Shown here one piece after another: positions 46,937 to 54,541 of a DNA stretch of 64,000 bases; the stretch's first letter is position 1, and each line of letters opens with the position of its first letter. Source of the stretch: Lachnospiraceae bacterium (GTDB lineage: Bacteria; Bacillota; Clostridia; Lachnospirales; Lachnospiraceae); the NCBI GenBank assembly GCA_900769115.1, contig CAAGFJ010000033.1, forward strand, positions 1 through 64,000. Direction: 5' to 3'. The notes beneath the pieces were generated by a model. That model was not told where the DNA came from, searched no databases, and saw nothing but the letters and a program-made list of their open reading frames with translations. The position numbers and the translations under genes were made by a program.

Positions 46937-46998
46937 AAACGCAATTTGTTACGTTTTATTTATGAAATGTTGTTATAAAGCGTAATAGATTGCGTTTT
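46937..46998. repeat. AT-rich long inverted repeat at island edge
   Basis: AAAACGCAAT (46937-46946) pairs with ATTGCGTTTT (46989-46998), and inside it GTTACGTTTTA pairs imperfectly with TAAAGCGTAAT (46976-46986). The whole forms a 62-bp interrupted palindrome right after the tRNA-Glu terminator. It may be a protein-binding or recombination-related site. Confidence 0.6.
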
Positions 46999-47047
46999 AA
47001 TTTTAAATTAAGTGTATGTGTTAAGAGTGTCATATTAACCATTTGTA

Positions 47048-47076
47048 TTGACGAATACATTTATAAATGTTAATAT
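47048..47076 (+). promoter_or_regulatory. Promoter with a palindromic operator as its spacer
   Basis: TTGACG (47048-47053) and TAATAT (47071-47076) are 17 bp apart. The last 14 bases of the spacer are the perfect palindrome ACATTTATAAATGT (47057-47070), ideally placed for a repressor dimer. Confidence 0.65.
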
Positions 47077-47155
47077 ATGGTAAGTAAATAAGTTTGGGGG
47101 AACTTATAACAGATAGGGATTATCTTTAGAAAATTAATACGAGGGGGATAAGTGT

Positions 47156-47182
47156 ATGAGGAATTATAGTTTGACAAGATAG
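47156..47182 (+). CDS. Candidate leader peptide MRNYSLTR
   Basis: Eight codons from ATG to TAG, preceded by GAGGGGG at 8-bp spacing, the best ribosome binding site in the neighbourhood. The stop codon overlaps the left arm of the terminator hairpin at 47181-47212. This is the layout of a translation-controlled attenuator upstream of the membrane protein gene. Confidence 0.5.
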   Translation: MRNYSLTR

Positions 47183-47212
47183 CAGTATTCACAGTGTGTG
47201 GGTGCTGCTTTT
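47181..47212 (+). terminator. Attenuator-like hairpin after the leader peptide
   Basis: A 13-bp stem (47181-47193 with 47197-47209, several G-U pairs) with loop GTG is followed by TTTT (47209-47212, sharing the last stem base). It lies between the promoter and the first gene of the island, so readthrough is needed to reach that gene. Confidence 0.6.
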
Positions 47213-47262
47213 GTGCATATAATGAATGATAAAAGAACATAAGGAATAGCGGAGGAAAAATT

Positions 47263-47703
47263 ATGAATGATCATAGTATAACGAAAGTAGTTTGTAGAGT
47301 ATTTACCCTAATCTGTTACATAGCAGTTGCGGGCGGAGCGTATTTAGAACCAGAATTAATAGATGATTCTATTATGGATATGGTATCGGAGAATATCCGG
47401 ATGATTGTTATTGTATTGGCGGCAATTTTGGTGCTGCTCATGATTGTGTCGTTGATTGTTAAATACAAAATGGAAGATCAATCTAAGGTAAATGTATATC
47501 GTATTGTTGATGTTATGGTAAGAGTTTTATTTACGTTACCTGTTGCATTGCTTCTGAATCTGTATGTTGGACAATGGTTGTCAGCAGATGCAATTGTATC
47601 ATTTGCTGCGGGAGTTGTTATCTTCTTTGTGATCAATGCGATTCTTAAGTTTACCCTTCAGGAGACTATGAGTGTAACATTTATGAAATCGGATGCGTTA
47701 TAG
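47263..47703 (+). CDS. Hypothetical membrane protein
   Basis: A 146-residue protein of no recognised family. Four hydrophobic segments are visible (about residues 12-28, 46-66, 83-103 and 110-130), with acidic and basic loops. The ribosome binding site GGAGGA is strong. It is the first gene after the attenuator-like leader and precedes the restriction-modification genes by 58 bp. Whether it belongs to the defence locus or is an older resident near tRNA-Glu is not clear. Confidence 0.6.
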   Translation: MNDHSITKVVCRVFTLICYIAVAGGAYLEPELIDDSIMDMVSENIRMIVIVLAAILVLLMIVSLIVKYKMEDQSKVNVYRIVDVMVRVLFTLPVALLLNLYVGQWLSADAIVSFAAGVVIFFVINAILKFTLQETMSVTFMKSDAL

Positions 47704-47761
47704 ATGCGATCTTAAGAGATATAAAGTGATGGATGTATTTGGACAATGAGGAGAGAATACT

Positions 47762-48289
47762 ATGTTTGCTTTGAGGGAACCATTTGAAAAACTGAAGATG
47801 GTATATATTCAACTCTGGTCAATATATAATGAACGGAAAGAAGTTATTACACCAGAGGGCATTACAATCAAGATGAATGAATTAGATAATAGTGATGCAA
47901 TCATGAATCTTGATGTAGATAAAAGGAATTTGCCATGTAATCAACGCGGATGGGTTAGAGAAGAAATGGTTGTATTAGTTTCCGAATATTTCAGAACAAA
48001 AAATCTATCTAATAGCGAACAAAAACGCAGTATAGAAAGAGTAAGTCAAATATTGCGAAAAAGGGCAATACAGAACGGTGAAAATATCAGCGATGTGTTT
48101 CGGAATATAAATGGTATTAGCATGCAGTTTGGATGTATAAAAAAGTTTGATAAAGATATAGAAAGTAAAGGATTAGGAAATGGAAGTAAATTGATGCAGG
48201 AAATCGTTAATGAATATCAAATTTCGCCGGAAACAATTCAGAAGGAAGCGGAATGTGTTATAATGAGAGTACTATCAGAAAAACATTAA
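47762..48289 (+). CDS. Stand-alone protein resembling the N-terminal head domain of McrA-like HNH nucleases
   Basis: A 175-residue protein. Residues 60-160 follow the pattern of the head domain found at the N-terminus of ScoMcrA-type restriction nucleases: a WVREEMVVLVSEYF helix, SNSEQKRSIERVSQILRKRA, RNINGISMQFGCIKKFD and GLGNGSKLMQEIVNEY. No nuclease domain follows; the frame ends and hsdM starts 13 bp later. Its tight coupling to hsdM suggests a role in the type I system, perhaps DNA binding or control. The family link is from motif recall and should be checked by profile search. Confidence 0.5.
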   Translation: MFALREPFEKLKMVYIQLWSIYNERKEVITPEGITIKMNELDNSDAIMNLDVDKRNLPCNQRGWVREEMVVLVSEYFRTKNLSNSEQKRSIERVSQILRKRAIQNGENISDVFRNINGISMQFGCIKKFDKDIESKGLGNGSKLMQEIVNEYQISPETIQKEAECVIMRVLSEKH

Positions 48290-48302
48290 AGGAGAACATA
48301 AG

Positions 48303-49853
48303 ATGGCAAAGGGAACAACAACAGTTGGATTTGAAGAAAAGTTATGGCTTGCTGCAGATAAGTTACGTTCAAATATGGATGCAGCGGAATATAAACATGT
48401 TGTACTTGGACTTATATTTTTAAAATATGTTTCAGATTCATTTGAAGAGAAATATAACAAACTCTTAGAAGAAGGTTATGGGGACGAAGAAGATCGGGAT
48501 GAATATCTTGCTGATAATATTTTTTATGTGCCAAAGGAAGCAAGATGGAGTGAGATACAGAAGCATGCAACAAGCACAGACATTGGCAGTGTGATTGATA
48601 AGGCAATGGATGCAATCGAGAAAGAAAATGGTTCGTTGAAAGGTGTACTCACTAAGAATTATTCACGTCAAGAGTTAGATAAGACTCGTCTTGGTGAATT
48701 AGTAACGCTTTTTTCGAATATTGAGGTGGGATCAACCGCAGCACAGGAAAGAGACGTATTAGGTCGTGTGTATGAATACTTTCTTAGTAAATTTGCTAGT
48801 GCGGAAGGTAAATTAGGTGGGGAATTCTATACACCATCTTGTATTGTTCGTACACTTGTAGAAATGATTGAACCATTTGAAGGACAGATTTTTGATCCTG
48901 CATGTGGAAGTGGCGGTATGTTTTGCCAGTCTGCAAGATTTGTAAGGGAACATCAGGGAAATGTCCGAGATATTTCAATCTTTGGACAAGAGAGCAATCT
49001 TACCACATGGAAATTGGCAAAGATGAATCTTGCAATTCGAGGATTAGAAGCGAATCTTGGAAAACATAATGCGGATTCTTTCCATGATGATCAACATAAG
49101 ACTTTGAAGGCAAATTATATATTGGCTAATCCACCATTTAATATATCTGATTGGGGAGGAGAACGAATTCAAGATGATATTAGATGGAAATATGGTATAC
49201 CTCCAGTTGGAAATGCAAACTTTGCATGGTTACAACATATGTTACATCATTTAAATCCAGCAGGCGGAGTAGCCGGCACAGTCTTGGCAAATGGATCGTT
49301 AAGTTCAAATACTTCCAATGAAGGTCAAATTCGTACAAACATGATAAATGGAGATGTGGTAGAATGTATTGTTTCTCTTCCAGGGCAGTTGTTTTATTCA
49401 ACAGGTATTCCGGTTTCGTTATGGATATTGCGTAAGGGCAAGACAGAATATGCAAAAGGTAAGATTCTATTTATAGATGCTCGTAATTTGGGACATATGA
49501 TTGATCGTAAAGTGCGTGAATTGTCGGAAGAAGATATTCAGAAAATCGCATCTACATATCAAAATTGGAGACAAGGAAAAAAGTATGAAGATGTAAAGGG
49601 ATTTTGTAAATGCGCAACAATTGAGGAAGTGTCAGATCAGGATTATATTCTTACGCCAGGAAGGTATGTTGGAATTCCTGAGCAAGAAGATGATGGAGAG
49701 CCATTTGAAGAGAAAATGACACGTCTTACAACAGAACTTTACGGATTATTTGAAGAATCACATAAGTTGGAAGAGGATATATGTAAGAAGTTGACTGCGA
49801 TTGGGTACGGGAAAGATTTAGAAAGAAAGTTGTGGAGTGTTAAAGGCAGGTAG
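48303..49853 (+). CDS. hsdM: Type I restriction-modification methyltransferase subunit HsdM
   Basis: An N6-adenine DNA methyltransferase that works as M2S and, with HsdR, as the restriction complex. The 516-residue protein has the HsdM N-terminal helical domain (KLWLAADKLRSNMDAAEYKH, LIFLKYVSD), the SAM-binding motif DPACGSGG (198-205) and catalytic NPPF (276-279). The length is normal. hsdS starts 6 bp after the stop. Confidence 0.95.
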   Translation: MAKGTTTVGFEEKLWLAADKLRSNMDAAEYKHVVLGLIFLKYVSDSFEEKYNKLLEEGYGDEEDRDEYLADNIFYVPKEARWSEIQKHATSTDIGSVIDKAMDAIEKENGSLKGVLTKNYSRQELDKTRLGELVTLFSNIEVGSTAAQERDVLGRVYEYFLSKFASAEGKLGGEFYTPSCIVRTLVEMIEPFEGQIFDPACGSGGMFCQSARFVREHQGNVRDISIFGQESNLTTWKLAKMNLAIRGLEANLGKHNADSFHDDQHKTLKANYILANPPFNISDWGGERIQDDIRWKYGIPPVGNANFAWLQHMLHHLNPAGGVAGTVLANGSLSSNTSNEGQIRTNMINGDVVECIVSLPGQLFYSTGIPVSLWILRKGKTEYAKGKILFIDARNLGHMIDRKVRELSEEDIQKIASTYQNWRQGKKYEDVKGFCKCATIEEVSDQDYILTPGRYVGIPEQEDDGEPFEEKMTRLTTELYGLFEESHKLEEDICKKLTAIGYGKDLERKLWSVKGR

Positions 49854-49859
49854 GTAAAA

Positions 49860-51002
49860 ATGAATAAGCGGTGTTATAGTTTAGAAGAAATAACTATTAA
49901 TTTTGATAAGGATAGAAAGCCTTTATCAGCTCAGCAGAGAAAAAATATGCAAGGGGAATATCGTTATTTTGGTGCACAAAATGTTATTGATTATGTGAAT
50001 GATTTTTTATTTGAAGGTGAATATTTACTTATTGCAGAAGATGGGGAAAATTTGAAATCTAATAAACAGAATATAGCGCAAATTGTTTCGGGGCGTTTTT
50101 GGCTTAGTAATCATGCACATATTGTAAAAACAAATGAGTTGTGTAATATTCGTTATTTAATGTATTGGTTAAATTCTACCGATATATCTGGATATATAAC
50201 TGGATCTGCACAACCTAAATTGAGTCAGACAAACTTAAATGCAATTAGAATTAATTTGCCGGATAGAATAGTGCAGGATAAAATTGTGAATATCTTATAT
50301 TGCTTTGATAAAAAAATTGATATGAATAAAAGGATAAATAGGAATTTGCAAGAGCAGGCACTTGCCATATATCGCAAGATGTTCGTTGAAACAAATAATA
50401 ATGCGAGAGTTATATGTAGAACAGATGAATTCTTTGACATAACAATCGGAAAGACACCACCGAGAAAAGAAAAGGAATGGTTCTCGAATGATCCTAAAGA
50501 TTGTGTATGGATTTCAATTTCTGATATGGGTTCATGCGGGATATTTATTACTGATAGTTCAGAGTATCTTACTCAAGCTTCGGTAGATAAGTATAATGTC
50601 AAAGTGGTTCCAGAGAACACTGTGATTTTAAGCTTTAAACTAACGGTAGGAAGAATTGCTATTACAGTTGGAAAAACAACTACAAATGAGGCTATTGCTC
50701 ATTTTAATACAAGTAAAAAGAATATAACAGAATATCTATATTGTTACTTGAAATCATTTGATTTTGGAGCATTAGGAAGCACGTCATCAATTGGTACAGC
50801 TGTAAATTCAAAGACGATTAAAACAATGAAATTTGTAATACCAGAAGAATGGGAATTACAGAAGTTTTATGATATTGCAAGACCTATGTTTGAACAGATA
50901 AAGAAGAATCAGTTTGAAAATCAAAATCTTGTAACAATTCGAGATGTATTGCTTCCAAAATTGATGGTAGGTGAGCTTGATGTATCAGATTTGAATATAT
51001 AG
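49860..51002 (+). CDS. hsdS: Type I specificity subunit HsdS (intact copy)
   Basis: Recognises the two halves of the target site. The 380-residue protein has two target recognition domains (about residues 1-145 and 190-340), each ending in a conserved helix. The first contains SAQPKLSQTNLNAIRI and leads to the central RINRNLQEQALAIYRKM; the second ends LLPKLMVGELDVSDLNI. The 15-bp central repeat ATAAATAGGAATTTG lies at 50334-50348 and is shared with the broken second copy downstream. This is the only intact hsdS in the window. Confidence 0.92.
   Translation: MNKRCYSLEEITINFDKDRKPLSAQQRKNMQGEYRYFGAQNVIDYVNDFLFEGEYLLIAEDGENLKSNKQNIAQIVSGRFWLSNHAHIVKTNELCNIRYLMYWLNSTDISGYITGSAQPKLSQTNLNAIRINLPDRIVQDKIVNILYCFDKKIDMNKRINRNLQEQALAIYRKMFVETNNNARVICRTDEFFDITIGKTPPRKEKEWFSNDPKDCVWISISDMGSCGIFITDSSEYLTQASVDKYNVKVVPENTVILSFKLTVGRIAITVGKTTTNEAIAHFNTSKKNITEYLYCYLKSFDFGALGSTSSIGTAVNSKTIKTMKFVIPEEWELQKFYDIARPMFEQIKKNQFENQNLVTIRDVLLPKLMVGELDVSDLNI
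50334..50348 (+). repeat. hsdS central repeat, copy in intact gene
   Basis: ATAAATAGGAATTTG, encoding INRNL between the two recognition domains. The same 15 bp occur at 53324-53338 and 53350-53364, all in direct orientation and all in a compatible reading frame. Confidence 0.85.
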
Positions 51003-51043
51003 TAACGAGTATAAGAGTTTAGCAAATATTTGAGGTGTTATAT

Positions 51044-51637
51044 ATGGCTATTGACAAGACGGTTTCAATAAACAAAGTAGTTGAGGTGTTGAAGGGAGCA
51101 TCCAATTTTAAGGTTGAATCGGTAGAAGAGTTTAACAAAGGTATAGAACATATAATTAGATTAATAAAAGATTCAGCGATATTATACAAGGATGAATCAT
51201 ATGCATCGTCTTATTATTTATCTATAATTGTAATTGAAGAAGTAGCAAAGATTCATATGGGGCTATATGTTCAATATGACGATAAAGAAAAAAGAAATAA
51301 ACTTTATGATCATAAGACTAAAGATATAATAGGATGCAACTATACCTTAACGCTGGGAGCTCGATTGAAGGATGCAATTGGACAAGAGACAATAGAAAAA
51401 ATTATTAATGAATCCTACAGTGGTAATTTAAAGGATAATAGAGAGAAAGCTATTTATTGTTCAAGAGTAAACAATCAATACGTGGTTCCTTCAGATTTAT
51501 ACTCACGGGAGGATGCAAGAAATATGTTACTCTTTGCGATAGAATCTTTTGATGATAATTTGGTTGGGTATACAGATTATTCTTTAAAACAATCAAAAGA
51601 GACAAATTTAATATTTACTGAAATAAGTCTGGGGTGA
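51044..51637 (+). CDS. AbiV-like HEPN-domain protein
   Basis: A 197-residue protein between the two hsdS copies. It is helical and carries YLSIIVIEEVAKIHMG (EE at 65-66), as in AbiV-type abortive infection proteins, and R84-N85-x4-H90 (RNKLYDH), the RNase motif of HEPN domains. AbiV of Lactococcus arrests phage translation; HEPN proteins commonly cut RNA. This suggests a second defence layer inside the restriction locus. The ATG at 51044 follows GAGGTG. Family membership is inferred from motifs only. Confidence 0.65.
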   Translation: MAIDKTVSINKVVEVLKGASNFKVESVEEFNKGIEHIIRLIKDSAILYKDESYASSYYLSIIVIEEVAKIHMGLYVQYDDKEKRNKLYDHKTKDIIGCNYTLTLGARLKDAIGQETIEKIINESYSGNLKDNREKAIYCSRVNNQYVVPSDLYSREDARNMLLFAIESFDDNLVGYTDYSLKQSKETNLIFTEISLG

Positions 51638-51719
51638 TAGTGACAATATGTGGATAAAAATTATTATAATAAATGGTAATTGATTAGATAAATTTTTATT
51701 TGCTTTTTCGAAGAAAAAA

Positions 51720-51753
51720 CCTCTTAATAGATAGTATCTATTATGAGGAGGTT
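51720..51753 (+). promoter_or_regulatory. Palindrome masking the recombinase ribosome binding site
   Basis: The centre TAGATA-G-TATCTA (51727-51739) is a perfect palindrome with one central base. Pairing extends so that AACCTC on the left faces GAGGAGGTT on the right, which contains the ribosome binding site of the recombinase. As RNA it would hide that site; as DNA it could bind the recombinase or a repressor. Confidence 0.65.
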
Positions 51754-51759
51754 TATAGA

Positions 51760-52728
51760 ATGGAACAAGAGATAATCAATGAAGTATTGTGCCAGATGAT
51801 ACCACATTTATCTAATGATCAAGTTGTATTGTTAAAAAATGTTTTAGAGGGTGCAATGCTTAAGATGTCTAGTGAGAATCAACAAGCAGATACTGTATTG
51901 GTAGATAGTTTTATTGCTGCTAAAAGGTTAGAAGGGTGTTCGGATAGAACATTGATATTTTACAGAAATACAATAGATAAAATGTTGAATTCTATAGAGA
52001 AGAACATTAAAGCAATAACAACGGATGATTTAAGGAGTTATTTGTCGGATTATCAAAATAGTAATATGGTAAGCAAAGTAACTATAGACAATATACGAAG
52101 AAATCTTTCAAGCTTTTTTTCATGGCTGGAGGATGAAAATTATATATTGAAGAGCCCAGTTAGGAGAATACATAGGGTGAAAGCAATGACATCGGTAAAG
52201 GAGACATATTCAGATGAGGATTTAGAGCGATTGCGTGATAATTGTACGGAAATTAGGGATTTGGCATTAATTGATATATTGGCATCGACCGGAATGAGGG
52301 TTGGAGAGCTAGTACGTCTTAATCGTGCGGATATTAATTTTAATGAAAGAGAGTGCGTTGTTTTTGGAAAAGGGGATAAGGAAAGGATTGTGTATTTTGA
52401 TGCTAGAACCAAAATACATCTTCAAAATTATTTAAATGAGCGCAATGATACAAACCCTGCTTTATTTGTTGGTTTAAAAATGCCTTTTGAAAGATTAGAG
52501 ATTGGTGGAGTTGAGACACGATTAAAGAAACTTGGAAAAGAGTTAGCAATTGATAAAGTGCATCCCCACAAATTCCGAAGAACTATGGCAACAACAGCGA
52601 TTGACAAGGGCATGCCAATTGAACAGGTTCAAAAGTTATTAGGGCATGAAAAGATAGATACAACATTGCACTATGCAATGGTCAAGCAAAGTAATGTTAA
52701 AAATGCACATAGAAAATATATAGGGTAG
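51760..52728 (+). CDS. Tyrosine recombinase (XerC/D-like) of the hsdS locus
   Basis: A 322-residue site-specific recombinase. The N-terminal SAM-like core-binding domain (about 45-125) and C-terminal catalytic domain are complete, with R180 (STGMRVGEL), the lysine region GKGDK (203-207), H270-x2-R273 (HPHKFRR), H296 (LGHEKI) and nucleophile Y305 (TLHYAMV). Recombinases in type I loci usually shuffle hsdS recognition domains. The ATG at 51760 follows GAGGAGG, which can be sequestered by the palindrome just upstream. It is probably not the integrase of the whole island. Confidence 0.92.
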   Translation: MEQEIINEVLCQMIPHLSNDQVVLLKNVLEGAMLKMSSENQQADTVLVDSFIAAKRLEGCSDRTLIFYRNTIDKMLNSIEKNIKAITTDDLRSYLSDYQNSNMVSKVTIDNIRRNLSSFFSWLEDENYILKSPVRRIHRVKAMTSVKETYSDEDLERLRDNCTEIRDLALIDILASTGMRVGELVRLNRADINFNERECVVFGKGDKERIVYFDARTKIHLQNYLNERNDTNPALFVGLKMPFERLEIGGVETRLKKLGKELAIDKVHPHKFRRTMATTAIDKGMPIEQVQKLLGHEKIDTTLHYAMVKQSNVKNAHRKYIG

Positions 52729-52780
52729 AAGAGAGAATGTAAATAAAAAATAGAATTTATTTAAGCAGGAAGGTACAAAA

Positions 52781-53353
52781 ATGAGCGAAGAAAATGATTT
52801 CATATATTTGGCAGAAGGAATTGAAAAAATAATAGATTATAGAGGAAAGACGCCTAAAAAATTGGGCGGTGATTGGACTGAATATGGCATTAGAACTATA
52901 TCTGCAAAAAATGTTCATAATGGTATATTAGATAATATTGATTCTATAAGATGTGTATCTCAGGATATATATATAAAGTGGATGAAGGAAAAAATTAAAA
53001 GAAATGATATCTTTATTGCATCAGAGGGGGCGTCAATGGGAGAAAGCCTAATATGGGAAAGCGATGAGCAAATAGTTTTAGGACAAAGGTTGTTTGCTGT
53101 TCGTGCTAATACTCAAGTATTGAATCCCTTTTATCTTGCGATGTATATGAGAACTCCTGAGTATAGGATAGAACTGTTGAATCATTGTACGGGTACTTCT
53201 GTCTTGGGATTGAGTCAACCTAATTTGTTAAAAACAAGAATAAGAAAAATACCATTAGATTTACAAAATTTTATTGGTGAGATATATCAAAACATATGTA
53301 ACAAAATTGCTGTTAACAATGCGATAAATAGGAATTTGCCACTTGTGGTATAA
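52781..53353 (+). CDS. HsdS 5' half (first recognition domain) of the broken second copy
   Basis: 190 residues equal to one target recognition domain plus part of the central helix. It contains TSVLGLSQPNLLKTRIRKIPL, matched to the SAQPKLSQTN motif of the intact copy, and runs to AINRNL before ending PLVV-stop. The stop arises in the 26-bp tandem duplication (53324-53364). Without it the frame would continue into the 3' half, giving 426 residues. Some half-size HsdS proteins work as dimers, so this product may be active. It has a good ribosome binding site (GGAAGG). Confidence 0.8.
   Translation: MSEENDFIYLAEGIEKIIDYRGKTPKKLGGDWTEYGIRTISAKNVHNGILDNIDSIRCVSQDIYIKWMKEKIKRNDIFIASEGASMGESLIWESDEQIVLGQRLFAVRANTQVLNPFYLAMYMRTPEYRIELLNHCTGTSVLGLSQPNLLKTRIRKIPLDLQNFIGEIYQNICNKIAVNNAINRNLPLVV
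53324..53338 (+). repeat. hsdS central repeat, second gene, copy 1
   Basis: ATAAATAGGAATTTG, in frame with the 5' half. It is followed by the 11-bp spacer CCACTTGTGGT, which contains the small inverted repeat CCAC-TT-GTGG. Confidence 0.85.
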
Positions 53354-53364
53354 ATAGGAATTTG
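53350..53364 (+). repeat. hsdS central repeat, second gene, copy 2
   Basis: ATAAATAGGAATTTG again, 26 bp after copy 1 and in frame with the 3' half. 26 is not a multiple of three, hence the frameshift. Confidence 0.85.
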
Positions 53365-54087
53365 TCGGAACAGGCACATGCAGTATTTAACTCTTGGTTT
53401 GTAAAATACGAGCCGTTTGATGAGCCAATGAAGGAAACTCCTACAGGGTTTGAGGCACCGGAATCTTTTGAATATGTTCAGATTGATTCGTTAGATCATA
53501 TTCTTGAAACAGGAAGAAGACCTAAAGGTGGTGCTGTATCAAAAGGAATTCCAAGTGTAGGTGCTGAGAGTGTTAAAGGAATAGGAACATTTAATACAAG
53601 TAATATCAAGTATATACCAGCTGATTTTGCAGCTAAACAAAAGACAGGAAAAGTTAAAGGGTATGAATTGATGATTTATAAAGATGGCGGTAAGCCGGGT
53701 GAATTTCATCCTAATTTCTCAATGTTTGGAGAAGGATATCCTTTTGAAGAATTTTTTATAAATGAGCATGTATTTAAACTTGACTTTGGAGATAGAGGAT
53801 ATAATGAATTCACTTATTTCTGGTTTCAAACAGATTATGTTATGCATTGGTTAGAGAATAACGGAGGAAAGGCTGCAATTCCAGGAATTAATCAGAGTGT
53901 AGTTAAAGCTATTTGGATATTGAGTCCAGATAGTCCTAAGGTGAAAGAATACTGTAAATGGGTACAGCCATTGTTTACACAAATACTTAAGAACTGTTAT
54001 TCAAATCTTAGACTTGCGGAACTAAGGGATAGTTTACTTCCAAAACTCATGTCAGGAAAACTTGACGTATCTGATTTGAATATTTAG
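53362..54087 (+). pseudogene. HsdS 3' half (second recognition domain), separated by frameshift
   Basis: 241 residues beginning in the central conserved region (SEQAHAVFNSWFVKYEPFDEPM, split here as in typical HsdS) followed by a second recognition domain and the ending LLPKLMSGKLDVSDLNI, almost the same as the intact copy. It has no proper start; a TTG at 53362 lies within the repeat. It is best seen as the disconnected end of the gene beginning at 52781, or as a stored recognition-domain cassette. Confidence 0.8.
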
Positions 54088-54128
54088 TTACTCTGACAAA
54101 TGGTGACATATAGGAGGGAGAAGAATAT

Positions 54129-54482
54129 ATGAGTTCGGTTTTAGATGTTTATCAATTAATTAGAGATTTGATAGAAGAGGCTAAAAAAGCACAGAATGCG
54201 GATATGGTGAGTCAGTTAATAGATATTAAGTTAGCTCTTTCAGATATTCAAGATGAAAATAAAGAACTAAAGAAACAACTTGATCAACAGGAACAAATTG
54301 TGAGACATTCAGATGGTAATTATATCACTTTGAAGGATGATGAGATACATATTCAATATTGTTCTACCTGTTGGGGAAATGAAAGAAAATTAATACAACT
54401 AAAAAATGAAGAGAAACCTAACTTACCAAGGTGTCCGATTTGTTTTAATAAGTGGTTAAGTGCGAGAAATAGTGGTAAATAG
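54129..54482 (+). CDS. Small coiled-coil/zinc-ribbon protein in the restriction locus
   Basis: A 117-residue protein not recognised by name. Residues 1-65 are helical, with a coiled coil (LSDIQDENKELKKQLDQQEQ); the C-terminal 45 residues have two cysteine pairs (YCSTCWGNE and RCPICFNKW) typical of a zinc ribbon. The ribosome binding site GGAGGG is strong. It lies between the broken hsdS and hsdR in the same direction and may assist or regulate the complex. Confidence 0.6.
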   Translation: MSSVLDVYQLIRDLIEEAKKAQNADMVSQLIDIKLALSDIQDENKELKKQLDQQEQIVRHSDGNYITLKDDEIHIQYCSTCWGNERKLIQLKNEEKPNLPRCPICFNKWLSARNSGK

Positions 54483-54541
54483 TTAGTGAGTTAAATTTTT
54501 ATTTACAATACGAACAATAATTGAGAAAGGCAGATGATAAC

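Noticed and set aside
49860..54087. Inverted repeats flanking the recombinase that would allow classical hsdS inversion
   Set aside because: I looked for the reverse complement of the central hsdS repeat and found none; all copies are direct.
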